NCBI GenBank assembly: GCA_030639305.1
Contig: DAOWCY010000012.1
Location: forward strand, 1 to 64,000
Reading direction: 5' to 3'
Source: JAGLQA01 sp023135565
Lineage (GTDB): Bacteria; Acidobacteriota; Aminicenantia; UBA2199
Length of the DNA: 64,000 nt
Part shown: positions 47,282 to 55,529 of the stretch, piece by piece
How positions within the stretch are numbered: position 1 is the first letter of the stretch
How the letters are laid out: the number at the start of each line of letters is the position of its first letter
Program-made: the position numbers and the translations under genes
Notes under the pieces: model-generated
Database searches by the model: none
What the model was told of the DNA's origin: nothing
The model's input: only the letters and a program-made list of their open reading frames with translations

Positions 47282-48283
47282 TTATGCAGGGCCGGGAAAT
47301 TTTTTGCCGGCGGCGATTATTTTTTCGACCCTGGCCTGGGGGAATTTATTTCGATTGGTGGATTCAAAAGACCGCGGCCCCTTATAGTCCCAGCCTACTT
47401 CGTATCCCTGCCGGGAAAATTTCTCCTTGATCTGGGAAAACAAGCGCCCGGGGGCAGTACAAAATTCCTCGTAGGATGTTTCGATCCATTTCGAGGAGTC
47501 TACCCGGCGCAAACCTTCCCTGATGGCCCGGTTGGTATAGTGCACCTGACCGCATACCTGCTCTACAGCGGGGAGGTCTTGCAATTCTGAGTACTCGGGC
47601 GGTTTGAAAGAGTACCAGCTCTCTTCGGTGCCGAAAAATTTTACCCTGGCCTGCAGCAGGGACTGCGCATTATGCTGCGGTTCCCGGTACACATATATAA
47701 ACAAGACTTTTTTCAGTATTTCCGCCACGAAGGGGATATTCCAGTTGATAATCATCCCTTTCATGGCGAAGGGTTTTTCAAATGCTGCTTCCAGGGCTGC
47801 CAGTTCCGCTAAAAAAGACTTGCTGTTCACCTGCGCCCGGCGCTGCTTATCTAAATACTGGATCTCTCCAAAAGAAAAGAAACGGCGCCAGAAATACCAG
47901 AATTCATTGGGCGACAGGATACCCTGCGTCTTTCCTAAATTGGACGAAAAATCGATCTTACCGCCAAAATCACTAAACTCATCGTTAAAATTGAATTTGG
48001 GATCCAGCAGCAGGCGTTGGATTTTAGCCCCGATATAGGGGCAGCCGTAAAACCGCGACAGCAGGTTGCTGGGATAAGCAAAATAGTTTAACCCGGCCAG
48101 CCACTGCATCAACAGGGTGGTTCCCGACCGGGGAGCGCCGACTATCAATACTACCGGGTAGGCGGGTTTTGTTTTTGTTGCGATGATTTCCTGTTCCACC
48201 GGGGCCAGCAGGCCGTTCAACTCTGCCAGCAGCGTTTCCAGGTCGGTGTTGCGCCGGAATTCTTTTTGTCTTCCTGTGTTCAT
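47282..48283 (-). CDS. Sulfotransferase family protein
   Basis: 333 residues from the ATG of MNTGRQKEFR, chosen because it sits right after the upstream gene's stop; a longer frame exists but runs over that gene. The PAPS 5'-phosphosulfate loop is VVLIVGAPRSGTTLLMQWLA. A later FIYVYREPQHNAQSLLQARV corresponds to the 3'-phosphate-binding strand and helix with Arg. It would transfer sulfate to a carbohydrate or other acceptor. Position between a glycosyltransferase and an acetyltransferase-like protein supports a role in glycan sulfation. Confidence 0.85.
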   Translation of the reverse strand: MNTGRQKEFRRNTDLETLLAELNGLLAPVEQEIIATKTKPAYPVVLIVGAPRSGTTLLMQWLAGLNYFAYPSNLLSRFYGCPYIGAKIQRLLLDPKFNFNDEFSDFGGKIDFSSNLGKTQGILSPNEFWYFWRRFFSFGEIQYLDKQRRAQVNSKSFLAELAALEAAFEKPFAMKGMIINWNIPFVAEILKKVLFIYVYREPQHNAQSLLQARVKFFGTEESWYSFKPPEYSELQDLPAVEQVCGQVHYTNRAIREGLRRVDSSKWIETSYEEFCTAPGRLFSQIKEKFSRQGYEVGWDYKGPRSFESTNRNKFPQARVEKIIAAGKKFPGPA

Positions 48284-48284
48284 G

Positions 48285-49244
48285 TCAACCGAAATCTCCT
48301 TCACGATAGGCGGGAAAATACCGGCTGCCCGATAATTTACGCTTCTCCGCGATTTCCCTGTATTTTTCTTTGTCGAATATTTTACCGCAAAAATAGGTGC
48401 TCCGGGTGCTGTTGGACCAGCCCTTTTTAAACCGCGCCAGCCCATCGCCGGGATTCTCTGCGACGCCTGCTCCGCCGCCTAAATTGAGCCTTTCCAGGCC
48501 CATTTCCTTAAAATAGCCGATGGCATAATCGAAAAGCTTAAAAGACAGGTTCATTTCATAGCCTATAGGACTGAAAGCGCCGAGATGATAATAAGCGGCT
48601 GCTCCCTGCCTGTACCATAATAACATGCCGTCTATCTCATTTCCAACGCTGCCCTGGAAAACATGTATCCCCGGTACGCGGAGCTGCTTCGCGAATGCCG
48701 CTTCGGAAAAAGTTAATATCCCCTCGATACGGTGCCGTTTGGCCAGGTTTTCATAGAGCCGGTTCCATTGGTCGAGACAAGAGAGGGGTTTGGCTACCGT
48801 CCCTATCGTTACTTTATCGCGGTTTTTTTTGATGTTTCTTTTATGATTGGCAGGCAGTAAATCCCGGTCATATTTTGCCAATTCGATCACATAGTGGGTT
48901 TTGAAAGGCTGAAACTTATCGCTGAATATTTTTTCCAGCCGGTTCGCATCGTAATTGCCTAAAGGATCGCTGACAAAAGAGAAACTAATGAGTTCTTTTT
49001 GCAGGCGCTCCAGGTCGCGTTCCAACTCGGTCCAATATGTACAGCACAAAAAAGGATATACCCCCATGCCGTCGAATAAGCCGCTGTCGAATACGGGACG
49101 TTTTAATATCCGGCCTTTCGAGAATTCCAAATCCAGAGGCTGCCCGATGGAGGCAAAAGAAGCGGCGTACAGGGGATGAAGATACCCGCTTAAGGGGGTA
49201 TGCTCTAACTCCGTATAATTGTGTTTGGTGCTGACTTTGTTCAT
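48285..49244 (-). CDS. GNAT/FemAB-like acyltransferase
   Basis: 319 residues from MNKVSTKHNY. The C-terminal half matches the acetyltransferase domain found in FemAB-like exopolysaccharide proteins: NHKRNIKKNRDKVTIGT, then GMLLWYRQGAAAYYHLGAFS, then LFDYAIGYFKEMGLERLNLG and GGGAGVAENPGDGLARFKKG. These proteins transfer amino-acyl or acyl groups during synthesis of surface polymers. It is the first gene of the minus-strand polysaccharide set and abuts the sulfotransferase gene. Confidence 0.85.
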   Translation of the reverse strand: MNKVSTKHNYTELEHTPLSGYLHPLYAASFASIGQPLDLEFSKGRILKRPVFDSGLFDGMGVYPFLCCTYWTELERDLERLQKELISFSFVSDPLGNYDANRLEKIFSDKFQPFKTHYVIELAKYDRDLLPANHKRNIKKNRDKVTIGTVAKPLSCLDQWNRLYENLAKRHRIEGILTFSEAAFAKQLRVPGIHVFQGSVGNEIDGMLLWYRQGAAAYYHLGAFSPIGYEMNLSFKLFDYAIGYFKEMGLERLNLGGGAGVAENPGDGLARFKKGWSNSTRSTYFCGKIFDKEKYREIAEKRKLSGSRYFPAYREGDFG

Positions 49245-49552
49245 TTTCGCTATCCGGCAGCACTGTCCTGGAAACCCAAAAATTGTTGATAATAGAGGGT
49301 TTCCCCACAATGTGCTGTAAATTTTATTATACCACAAAGAGGAAGACGTCCGCAACCCCGTGCGAACGGGGAGGCGATAAGCTGCATCGCAGCAGGGTAA
49401 TGTTTCTCGGTTTTTTTAACAAAAGTTTTTGAGAATCCATCTATGATGTATGTCAAGCCCTTAAAGGAGTTTTTTTAGGTTCTCTACAGCGCCTTTTTTC
49501 ATAGTAGAATTCGCGTTCAAAGTTTTTTGCCTGCGGCGTCTCTGCAAAAAGG
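49245..49552. other. Intergenic with family D fragment
   Basis: No gene. CCCCGTGCGAACGGGGAGGC, GATAAGCTGCATCGCAGCAG and an AACAAAAGTTTTTGAGAATC fragment of family B/D type are present, followed by AT-rich sequence with nothing recognisable. Confidence 0.5.
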
Positions 49553-49745
49553 TTATTTTTTTATAGATGGTATATCGAGGTCTCTACAAATTTTAACTGC
49601 AAGCCTATCCGTAAATTTCATTGTGCCTGGGGATAGTCGAGATATTCCGCTTTTCAGGGTTCCAAAAAATCGTATGTTTCCCGCCTTCCCGGAATAATTT
49701 ACACTTATTCTTTCTTAAATGTTTTATTAAGGCGCTCCGTTTCAT
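49553..49745 (-). pseudogene. Frameshifted hicA toxin gene
   Basis: From the ATG that overlaps the hicB stop by one base (TAATG), the minus strand reads MKRSALIKHLRKNKCKLFRE, GGKHTIFWNPEKRNISTIPR and HNEI, then hits a stop four codons later. In another frame the missing end continues at once: FTDRLAVKICRDLDIPSI and a stop at 49553. Together they give a complete HicA double-stranded-RNA-binding fold including the catalytic His in GGKHTIFW. So a single 1-nt change has broken an otherwise whole toxin gene, leaving its antitoxin intact. Confidence 0.85.
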
Positions 49746-49963
49746 TAAACAGCGCCTAACAATTCCTCTCTTATGACGTTTCTGTCGATAACTTCGCGGC
49801 GGGCCAATTCTCTATCGGCTTCGATAATAAGCTGAACAGCTTCTTTTAAATTCTCCTTAACCTCATCCCTGGTTTTCCCCTGGGTGTTTGCGCCGGATAA
49901 TTCTTCTACATATCCGATCCAGCCATCGTTCATTTTTTCATAAACAGCAGTAAATTTTTCCAT
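49745..49963 (-). CDS. hicB: HicB-family antitoxin (partner of the broken hicA)
   Basis: 72 residues from MEKFTAVYEKMNDGWIGYVE, with the HicB core EELSGANTQGKTRDEVKENL and an Arg/Glu-rich end. The ATG at 49963 fits the promoter just upstream (TTGACA, 17 bp, TATCTT on the minus strand). A longer frame exists, but its extra N-terminus reads through that promoter. It is the first gene of the hicB-hicA pair and is divergent from a second HicBA pair at 50169. Confidence 0.85.
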   Translation of the reverse strand: MEKFTAVYEKMNDGWIGYVEELSGANTQGKTRDEVKENLKEAVQLIIEADRELARREVIDRNVIREELLGAV

Positions 49964-49979
49964 GATAACTTCTAATCTT

Positions 49980-50008
49980 AAGATAACATCTTTTAATAAT
50001 TCTGTCAA
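49980..50008 (-). promoter_or_regulatory. Promoter and operator of the minus-strand hicBA
   Basis: On the minus strand: TTGACA, a 17-bp spacer, TATCTT, 16 nt to the ATG. The palindrome AAGATAACATCTT overlaps the -10 box and is a good candidate for the antitoxin operator. Confidence 0.65.
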
Positions 50009-50123
50009 CAAATTTTGACGAAACGACTCATTATCTTTCCATGGATTTTTGAGCAAAGTAAAAAAATGCGGCAAGACAAGACCTGAAACCCATTGATTCT
50101 TTATCGAGAAAGAAGGAAAAGTG

Positions 50124-50152
50124 TTGACAAAAAGGGGCTAATATTGCATACT
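50124..50152 (+). promoter_or_regulatory. Promoter of the plus-strand hicBA
   Basis: TTGACA (50124-50129), a 17-bp spacer and CATACT (50147-50152), with GCGGAGGT before the ATG at 50169. It diverges from the hicB promoter at 49980-50008 across about 115 bp. Confidence 0.65.
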
Positions 50153-50168
50153 AAGAGCGGAGGTAAAC

Positions 50169-50408
50169 ATGGAAATTATTTTTAGATTGGATATAGAAAA
50201 ACTGCCCGAGGGTGTTTACCTCGGTACCAGTGAAGATGTTCCCGGGCTTGTGGCCCAGGGCAGGACCATCGACGAAACAGTTGATATTGCGAAAGATGTC
50301 GCCCGTAAGCTTTATGATTCTTATTTAGAAGATGGTTTCGAGTCTCCGTTTCGGTCTGTTAAAGAAAAAAGATTTAAGGTCGATGTAGCTATCCCTGTGG
50401 GGACTTAA
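50169..50408 (+). CDS. hicB: HicB-family antitoxin
   Basis: A 79-residue protein with the HicB beta-strand pair and helix: MEIIFRLDIEKLPEGVYLGT, SEDVPGLVAQGRTIDETVDI, AKDVARKLYDSYLEDGFE. It is followed two bases later by the hicA gene. Antitoxin-first order is less common than hicA-hicB but known. The C-terminal end (FKVDVAIPVGT) is a strand, so DNA binding would rely on the partner or on an unusual mode, as there is no obvious helix-turn-helix. Confidence 0.85.
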   Translation: MEIIFRLDIEKLPEGVYLGTSEDVPGLVAQGRTIDETVDIAKDVARKLYDSYLEDGFESPFRSVKEKRFKVDVAIPVGT

Positions 50409-50410
50409 GG

Positions 50411-50635
50411 TTGGGCAGGCTTTACGGCTTTAACTACCGGGCTGCCGTTAAAAAGCTGAGGAAGGCCGGATTTGAGTTTGATCGTTATGCAAAAGGCAGT
50501 CATGAAATCTGGAAAAATACTGAAACCGGCAAACGTACTACGATTCCCAATCATCCGGGATCTATCCCCGAAGGGACGTTAAGGGCTATAATAAGGCAAG
50601 CGGGAATAGATGTAGATACGTTTTTAAAACTTTAA
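50411..50635 (+). CDS. hicA: HicA-family mRNA interferase toxin
   Basis: A 74-residue double-stranded-RNA-binding-fold toxin starting at TTG. LYGFNYRAAVKKLRKAGFEF then RYAKGSHEIWKNTETGKRTT contains the catalytic His (GSHEIW), and IPNHPGSIPEGTLRAIIRQA forms the last strand and helix. HicA cleaves mRNA independently of the ribosome. Intact, in contrast to the frameshifted hicA 700 bp away. Confidence 0.88.
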   Translation: MGRLYGFNYRAAVKKLRKAGFEFDRYAKGSHEIWKNTETGKRTTIPNHPGSIPEGTLRAIIRQAGIDVDTFLKL

Positions 50636-50708
50636 TAATAAGAAAAGTGGACAGTCCAAAACAATTCTTACGACTATTGCCCCTAAACGCTCCCTCACGC
50701 ATGTGGGA

Positions 50709-50826
50709 TTGCCTCCGGCGGCCAAAACCCTTTTGAAAAAGGGTTCTGGACTCCCAAAACTTTTCATGAGCGATACGTTTTTCTACCTGCGAAACGTTCA
50801 TCATTGGCTTCTGCTGCGAAGCGGCT
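50709..50826 (-). repeat. Family B' repeat, inverted copy of 39103-39225
   Basis: On the minus strand: GAGCCGCTTCGCAGCAGAAG, then AAAAGTTTTGGGAGTCCAGA, ACCCTTTTTCAAAAGGGTTT and TGGCCGCCGGAGGCAA. It parallels the unit at 39103-39225 with scattered differences. The AACCCTTTT/AAAAGGGTT stem is kept. Confidence 0.85.
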
Positions 50827-53507
50827 CATTGACTCCCTGTGGGGCCTACAGGGAAGATGAGGCGCGGCTTTAAGATGCCTTTCTTGATGATCTCTCTTTT
50901 TCCCCACTTGAGAATAAAACGGTAAGTGCCCGGCTGCTTCTTAGGAGAATTCCAGGTGATCCTGTGAATTCCCGGTTCGTTTTTTGTTTTTAGAGTAGCG
51001 ATCTCTTTTCCATCCATATCATGGACGAAAAGCCGCGGCGCTTCGGCGCTTTTTTTCTTTATATAGTAAAAAATATGCAGCCCGTTTCTTTCATTGGGCG
51101 TACGCAAATGAGCGTCCCCGGTCATATCGTAATTACCCCAGTCGGACCTCTGCGACCGGTTGTTCACCGGTTTCGCCACTATATCGAAAAGAAAAAAATC
51201 TTTTTGTAAAATATCTTCGTTCAACTGCTGTAAAGGCGATATGTTCGTGACCCAGAGACCGCGGCCATAAGTGCCTACCACTAAGTCTTTTTCCCGCGGA
51301 TGCACCAACAGGTCCCTGACCGGCACCGGCGGCATGTTGTTCTTCAACGCCAGCCACTCCCCACCGCCGTTCAACGTAAAATAAACGCCTTTGTCGGTGC
51401 CTACAAACAGGAGATCAGGATTCACCCGGTCTTCAAAAATCACCGAAACCGGTGTATCAGGCAAGTTCCCGGCAATGTCTTGCCAGCTTTTACCGAAATC
51501 TTTCGTCCGGTAAATAAAAGGTTTAAACACATCTTCCCGGTAGCCCGTTTTGGTCACATAGGCCGTGCCGGTATTATAGTTGGAAGCTAACACCCGGCTT
51601 ACCCAGGTGTGCGCCGGCCCCCCGACTGCGGCGATCCGGGCGGTTTGCTCTTCCCAATGAGCGCCGTGATCTTTAGTCAGGTGAACCCGGCCATCATCGG
51701 TGCCTACCCAGATCACCCCCGGTTTTTTAGGTGATTCGCAAATGGTAACGATGGTACAGAACATGATATGTCCTTTACCGGCGATTTTCTCCGGGTCGTT
51801 ATAACTCAAATCCGGGCTGATCTCTTCCCAGGTGTCGCCCCGGTCTAAAGAACGCAGCAGCATCTGCCCGGCGGTGTAAACGATATCGCCGTTGTGGGGA
51901 GATAAGACGATAGGGGTGTTCCAGGTATAACGGTAAGGAGGCTGGCCCGCGGGCGCTTCAGGCATGATCTCCACCCGCTCGCCTTTCGACTGGTCCACCC
52001 GGTGGTGTTTACCGAACTGGGTGGTAAAATAGTACCAGCGGTTGTTTTCCGGGTTGACTGCCGAGTACATACCGTCCCACATGCCCACGATCACCCAATC
52101 TTCTAAACCCACGCTGCCGGACCAACTGTTGACCGGCCCTTTCCAGACTTCGTGATCCTGGAGACCGGCGTAAATATTATAGGGGTCCTGGTTGTCTACG
52201 GCGATGGCATAGATTTCGCCCATGGGGATATTGTAATAATGGAAAGTGGTTTTACCCTCGTCCCAGGAACTATACAAACCGCCGTCGCTGCCCAACATCA
52301 TGTGCTGCGGGTCTGCCGGGTCGATCCAGAAAGTGCGCACGTCGCCGAAATTATTGCGGAACAACTTCCTTTCCCGCCAATCTTTCCAGCCCGGCCAGGT
52401 TTTGCCGCCGTCGTGGGAATACAACTGTTCTACCGCCACGATATAGACCTTATCGGGGTCCTTGGGATCGACATTGATCTCGTTAAAAGAGTAGGCTGCT
52501 TTGCCGCTGACGTCGATGCCCGGCCCGCTCACTTTGCGCCAGTTGTCGCCGCCGTTGTCGGAACGGTAAACTTCGCCGCCGATCAAGTCGTCGTAGGAAT
52601 GGTCGGTAAAAGCGTCGAATTTTTTGTCTGTTTTCTTTTTTAAACCGGGTTTGGGGTTCAGGTTCTGGATGACCGCGTAAAGAATATCCGGGTTGGCGCG
52701 GTGAATATCCACCCCGATGCGCCCGATATTACCGCCCGGCAAACCTTCTGTCAGCATTTGCCAATTTTCGCCGCCGTCGGTAGTGCGATAGATGCGGCTT
52801 TTTTCGCCACCGGCTTCGAAATGCCAGGGATAGCGGTGTTTATCGTAGGCAGCAGCGTAGAGTACGTCCGGATTTTTGAAATTCATACACAGGTCTACCA
52901 CGCCTACTTTTTCATTTATGTAGAGAACTTTTTTCCAGGTTTTGCCGCCATCCGTGGTTTTAAAAACTCCCCGTTCTTCGTTGTAGGAGAAGAGGTGTCC
53001 CATCACCGCCGCGTAAACGATGTCGGGATTTTGCGGGTGGATTAAGATTTTGCCGATGTGGTGGGAATCTTTTAGTCCCATATTTTGGAAACTCTTACCG
53101 CCGTCGGTAGATTTATAGATGCCGTTACCGTAGTAGGCTGAGCGGGCGTTGGAGTCTTCGCCGGTTCCCACCCAGACTATATCCGGGTTAGAAGGCGCTA
53201 TTTCTACGGCCCCGACAGCATTGACCCCGTAATTATCGAAAATAGAAGTGAAAGTAGTGCCGTTGTTAACGGTTTTCCACAGGCCGCCGTTTCGTGAAGC
53301 CGCATAGAACGTGTATTTATGTGTCGGCCCCGGGTTTTCCGGCACGGCTATGTCTGAGATCCAGGCCCCGGCCCGGAAAGGGCCTAAATTGCGATAAGTA
53401 AATTCTTTGAACAGGTTTTCGTCTATTTTAGTTTGGCTTTTTAGACAAAAACCGCTCGATAATAAAACCGTTAGAATCGTTACGAAAATAAAATTTTTAA
53501 AATTCAT
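50826..53507 (-). CDS. Secreted sortilin/BNR-repeat (glycosyl-hydrolase-like) protein
   Basis: An 893-residue exported protein with a signal peptide (FIFVTILTVLLSSGFCLKSQ). The body is a multi-bladed propeller of VPS10/sortilin or BNR type with many repeats of the form 'x-KSTDGGKSFQ' and 'x-VWVGTGED' (KTTDGGKTWKKV, YRTTDGGENWQ, SDNGGDNWRKV, SHDGGKTWPGW, RSLDRGDTWEEI). A C-terminal beta-sandwich of about 100 residues ends in KKQPGTYRFILKWG, like a secretion-associated FlgD/Por-type tail. Close homologues are frequent in Acidobacteriota and Bacteroidota and are called glycosyl hydrolase or WD40/YVTN/BNR proteins without proven activity. Confidence 0.9.
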   Translation of the reverse strand: MNFKNFIFVTILTVLLSSGFCLKSQTKIDENLFKEFTYRNLGPFRAGAWISDIAVPENPGPTHKYTFYAASRNGGLWKTVNNGTTFTSIFDNYGVNAVGAVEIAPSNPDIVWVGTGEDSNARSAYYGNGIYKSTDGGKSFQNMGLKDSHHIGKILIHPQNPDIVYAAVMGHLFSYNEERGVFKTTDGGKTWKKVLYINEKVGVVDLCMNFKNPDVLYAAAYDKHRYPWHFEAGGEKSRIYRTTDGGENWQMLTEGLPGGNIGRIGVDIHRANPDILYAVIQNLNPKPGLKKKTDKKFDAFTDHSYDDLIGGEVYRSDNGGDNWRKVSGPGIDVSGKAAYSFNEINVDPKDPDKVYIVAVEQLYSHDGGKTWPGWKDWRERKLFRNNFGDVRTFWIDPADPQHMMLGSDGGLYSSWDEGKTTFHYYNIPMGEIYAIAVDNQDPYNIYAGLQDHEVWKGPVNSWSGSVGLEDWVIVGMWDGMYSAVNPENNRWYYFTTQFGKHHRVDQSKGERVEIMPEAPAGQPPYRYTWNTPIVLSPHNGDIVYTAGQMLLRSLDRGDTWEEISPDLSYNDPEKIAGKGHIMFCTIVTICESPKKPGVIWVGTDDGRVHLTKDHGAHWEEQTARIAAVGGPAHTWVSRVLASNYNTGTAYVTKTGYREDVFKPFIYRTKDFGKSWQDIAGNLPDTPVSVIFEDRVNPDLLFVGTDKGVYFTLNGGGEWLALKNNMPPVPVRDLLVHPREKDLVVGTYGRGLWVTNISPLQQLNEDILQKDFFLFDIVAKPVNNRSQRSDWGNYDMTGDAHLRTPNERNGLHIFYYIKKKSAEAPRLFVHDMDGKEIATLKTKNEPGIHRITWNSPKKQPGTYRFILKWGKREIIKKGILKPRLIFPVGPTGSQ

Positions 53508-53568
53508 AAGTAACCTCCAGGTTGTTATTTTAAAAGAAAATCGTGTTTATTGCAAGCCCGCGGCGAAA

Positions 53569-53638
53569 CAGCTTTTTGCCTCCGGCGGCCCTGCCGGGGG
53601 CCAAACTTTTGAAAAAGTTTGATCAAAACTTTTGATTA
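53569..53638 (-). repeat. Family B repeat, minus orientation
   Basis: TTTTTGCCTCCGGCGGCCCT, GCCGGGGGCCAAACTTTTGA, AAAAGTTTGATCAAAACTTT: a complete unit with both hairpins. Confidence 0.9.
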
Positions 53639-53643
53639 TTTAG

Positions 53644-53850
53644 AATCAAAAGCGCTCACACGCTGCCCCTTGCGGCGGAGCCGCTCATCGCCCCCCCACG
53701 CGAGTGGGGTTTAGAAGCAAAAGCGCTCACACGCTGCCTCTTGCGGCGAAGCCGCTCATCGCCCCCCCACGCGAGTGGGGTTTAGAAGCAAAGGCGCTCA
53801 CTCGCTCCCCCTGCCGCGAAGCGGCTTATCGCCTCCCCGTGCGCACGGGC
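53644..53850 (+). repeat. 71-bp tandem array upstream of queC
   Basis: About 2.9 units of 71 bp. Each has AAGCGCTCACACGCTGCC, TTGCGGCGAAGCCGCTCATC, GCCCCCCCACGCGAGTGGGG and TTTAGAAGCAAA; GCGCTCA begins at 53652, 53723 and 53794. The CCCCAC-GCGA-GTGGGG hairpin has a GNRA-type loop. The third unit diverges and ends in CCCGTGCGCACGGG, right where the queC promoter begins. Confidence 0.9.
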
Positions 53851-53879
53851 TTGCCGATTTGTGAAAAAAGTAGTAAAAT
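53851..53879 (+). promoter_or_regulatory. Leaderless promoter of queC
   Basis: TTGCCG (53851-53856), a 17-bp spacer and TAAAAT (53874-53879), ending 6 nt before the ATG at 53886. There is no room for a preQ1 riboswitch or a Shine-Dalgarno site. Confidence 0.6.
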
Positions 53880-53885
53880 CAAGTA

Positions 53886-54587
53886 ATGAAAGAAAAAAAC
53901 GCGGTCATTTTGTTTTCCGGCGGACTGGATTCCACCACTGCCCTGTATTGGGCAAAAAAGAATTTTGATAAGGTCTATGCCTTAATTTTCGATTACGCCC
54001 AGAAGCACAACATCGAAGTAGAAATGGCAAAAAAAACCGCCGCCAAAGTAGGCGTAGAATTCCAGGTTATCGACTTTCCTCTTAAAAGTATCGTCTATTC
54101 GGCTTTGATAGACGAAGAAAAAGAAATCCCTGAGTCCCTGGCAGAATCCAAAAACGAAGCCGGCGTACCTTTTACCTATGTACCTTTTCGGAACGGGATT
54201 TTCCTCGCACTGGCTGCTGCTTTTGCCGAATCCAGGGGCATCTTCGACCTGATAACCGGGTTTAACCTGATCGACACACCCGACTATCCCGACACCACCG
54301 AAGCTTTTACAGCCAAAATGGAAGCGGCTATCAACCAGGGCACCTCCGCCTCGATCACCGGGAAAAATTTTAAAGTTCATACGCCCCTGATTAGGAAAAG
54401 CAAAAAAGAGATCATCGAATTCGGCTTAGAACTACAGGCCGATTATTCTTATTCCGTATCCTGCTACCGCGGCCAGGAGCAGCCCTGTTTAAAATGCCCC
54501 TCCTGCGATATCAGGGCCCGGGCTTTCGGCCAATTAGATATGGCAGACCCTCTAATAATCAGGCTAAAAAAGGAAGGTAAAATATGA
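53886..54587 (+). CDS. queC: 7-cyano-7-deazaguanine synthase QueC
   Basis: A 233-residue PP-loop ligase that converts 7-carboxy-7-deazaguanine to preQ0 with ammonia and two ATP. The PP-loop is VILFSGGLDSTTALYWAKKN. The substrate region reads TYVPFRNGIFLALAAAFAES, and the zinc site has four cysteines in SCYRGQEQPCLKCPSCDIRA. First gene of queC-queD-queE; its stop overlaps queD by 4 bp. Standard length. The downstream steps to queuosine (QueF, Tgt, QueA) are not in the window, so preQ0 could also feed DNA modification. Confidence 0.96.
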   Translation: MKEKNAVILFSGGLDSTTALYWAKKNFDKVYALIFDYAQKHNIEVEMAKKTAAKVGVEFQVIDFPLKSIVYSALIDEEKEIPESLAESKNEAGVPFTYVPFRNGIFLALAAAFAESRGIFDLITGFNLIDTPDYPDTTEAFTAKMEAAINQGTSASITGKNFKVHTPLIRKSKKEIIEFGLELQADYSYSVSCYRGQEQPCLKCPSCDIRARAFGQLDMADPLIIRLKKEGKI

Positions 54588-54928
54588 GTTGGGAATTAAT
54601 CGTCAAAGAGAAGTTTTCTTCCGCCCATTTTTTAGAGAATTACAAGGGGAAATGCGAGCATATGCACGGGCACACGTTCCGCATCGAAGCTTATTTCAGG
54701 GTGGAGCAGTTGGATGAATCTGGAATCGGCATAGACTTTACCGAACTAAAAGCCTATTTGCGCTCCATACTACCGGATCACCAGGTGTTGAACGAAGTGT
54801 TCGATTTTTCACCTTCCGCGGAAAACCTGTCGAAGTACCTCTATTATAAAATCAAAGAAAAATACAACGTGACAAAAGTCGTCATCTGGGAATCTGAGAA
54901 TGCAGGCGCAGTCTACTCTCAAGATTAA
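54584..54928 (+). CDS. queD: 6-carboxy-5,6,7,8-tetrahydropterin synthase QueD
   Basis: A 114-residue member of the PTPS family. The zinc-binding histidines and catalytic Cys are in FSSAHFLENYKGKCEHMHGH, the second half has IGIDFTELKAYLRSILPDHQ and the final catalytic Glu in VIWESENAGAVY. It turns 7,8-dihydroneopterin triphosphate into carboxytetrahydropterin. Overlaps queC by 4 bp and queE by 29 bp, so the three are translationally coupled. Confidence 0.95.
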   Translation: MSWELIVKEKFSSAHFLENYKGKCEHMHGHTFRIEAYFRVEQLDESGIGIDFTELKAYLRSILPDHQVLNEVFDFSPSAENLSKYLYYKIKEKYNVTKVVIWESENAGAVYSQD

Positions 54929-55529
54929 GGAGATTTTTCGTTCTTTCCAGGGTGAAGGAGTCGCGTTGGGGAGCGCCTCGATTTTTTTGAGGCTGTCGGG
55001 CTGTTCCCTGCGCTGTCCTTACTGCGACACTAAAGACTCCTGGGAGGAAGGCACTTTGATGACTATCGCGGAGATAATCGCCGAATTGGATAGCTGCCGG
55101 GAAAAGTGTACTCACTGCCGGGTAGTGATTACCGGCGGCGAACCTTTGGAACAGGATTTGTCTCCTCTTGTGGCAGCTTTAAAAAAGAAAAAATATTTTG
55201 TAGCCATCGAGACTAACGGCACAATTTTCCAGGAAGTAGACATCGATTGGTGGACAGTGTCGCCCAAAGATGTAAAAAAATATTTTATTCATGAGAAGCT
55301 TTTTTTCCGCATCTCCGAAGTAAAATTGGTGGTTACGCCGGCCTTGAGTATGGAAGTTATCCGGCGCATTCGTGGTATCCGGGAGGATTTTTTCATATTT
55401 TTGCAGCCGGACTGGTATGATAAAGACAGGTATAAGAACGTTTTTCGGCTTTTCGAGCAGTGCCGCGAAGCGGGTCTAAGAGACGTCAGGTGCGGCATTC
55501 AACTGCACAAAATCTACGCAGTAAAATAG
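54900..55529 (+). CDS. queE: 7-carboxy-7-deazaguanine synthase QueE
   Basis: A 209-residue radical SAM enzyme. The N-terminal EIFRSFQGEGVALGSASIFL precedes the cluster motif SGCSLRCPYCDTKDSW (C-x3-C-x2-C). VVITGGEPLEQDLSPLVAAL is the SAM/GGEP motif, and AIETNGTIF and WWTVSPKD follow. It contracts the pterin ring to carboxydeazaguanine. The ATG lies 29 bp inside queD, and AGGAG is not evident, so expression probably depends on coupling. It is the last gene before a dense repeat block. Confidence 0.95.
   Translation: MQAQSTLKIKEIFRSFQGEGVALGSASIFLRLSGCSLRCPYCDTKDSWEEGTLMTIAEIIAELDSCREKCTHCRVVITGGEPLEQDLSPLVAALKKKKYFVAIETNGTIFQEVDIDWWTVSPKDVKKYFIHEKLFFRISEVKLVVTPALSMEVIRRIRGIREDFFIFLQPDWYDKDRYKNVFRLFEQCREAGLRDVRCGIQLHKIYAVK

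Noticed and set aside
47073..47387. Plus-strand frame of 104 codons
   Set aside because: It crosses the sulfotransferase end and an intergenic fragment and has no ribosome site or motif.
53644..53885. preQ1 riboswitch upstream of queC
   Set aside because: The -10 box ends 6 nt before the ATG, so no leader exists, and the upstream DNA is a tandem repeat.
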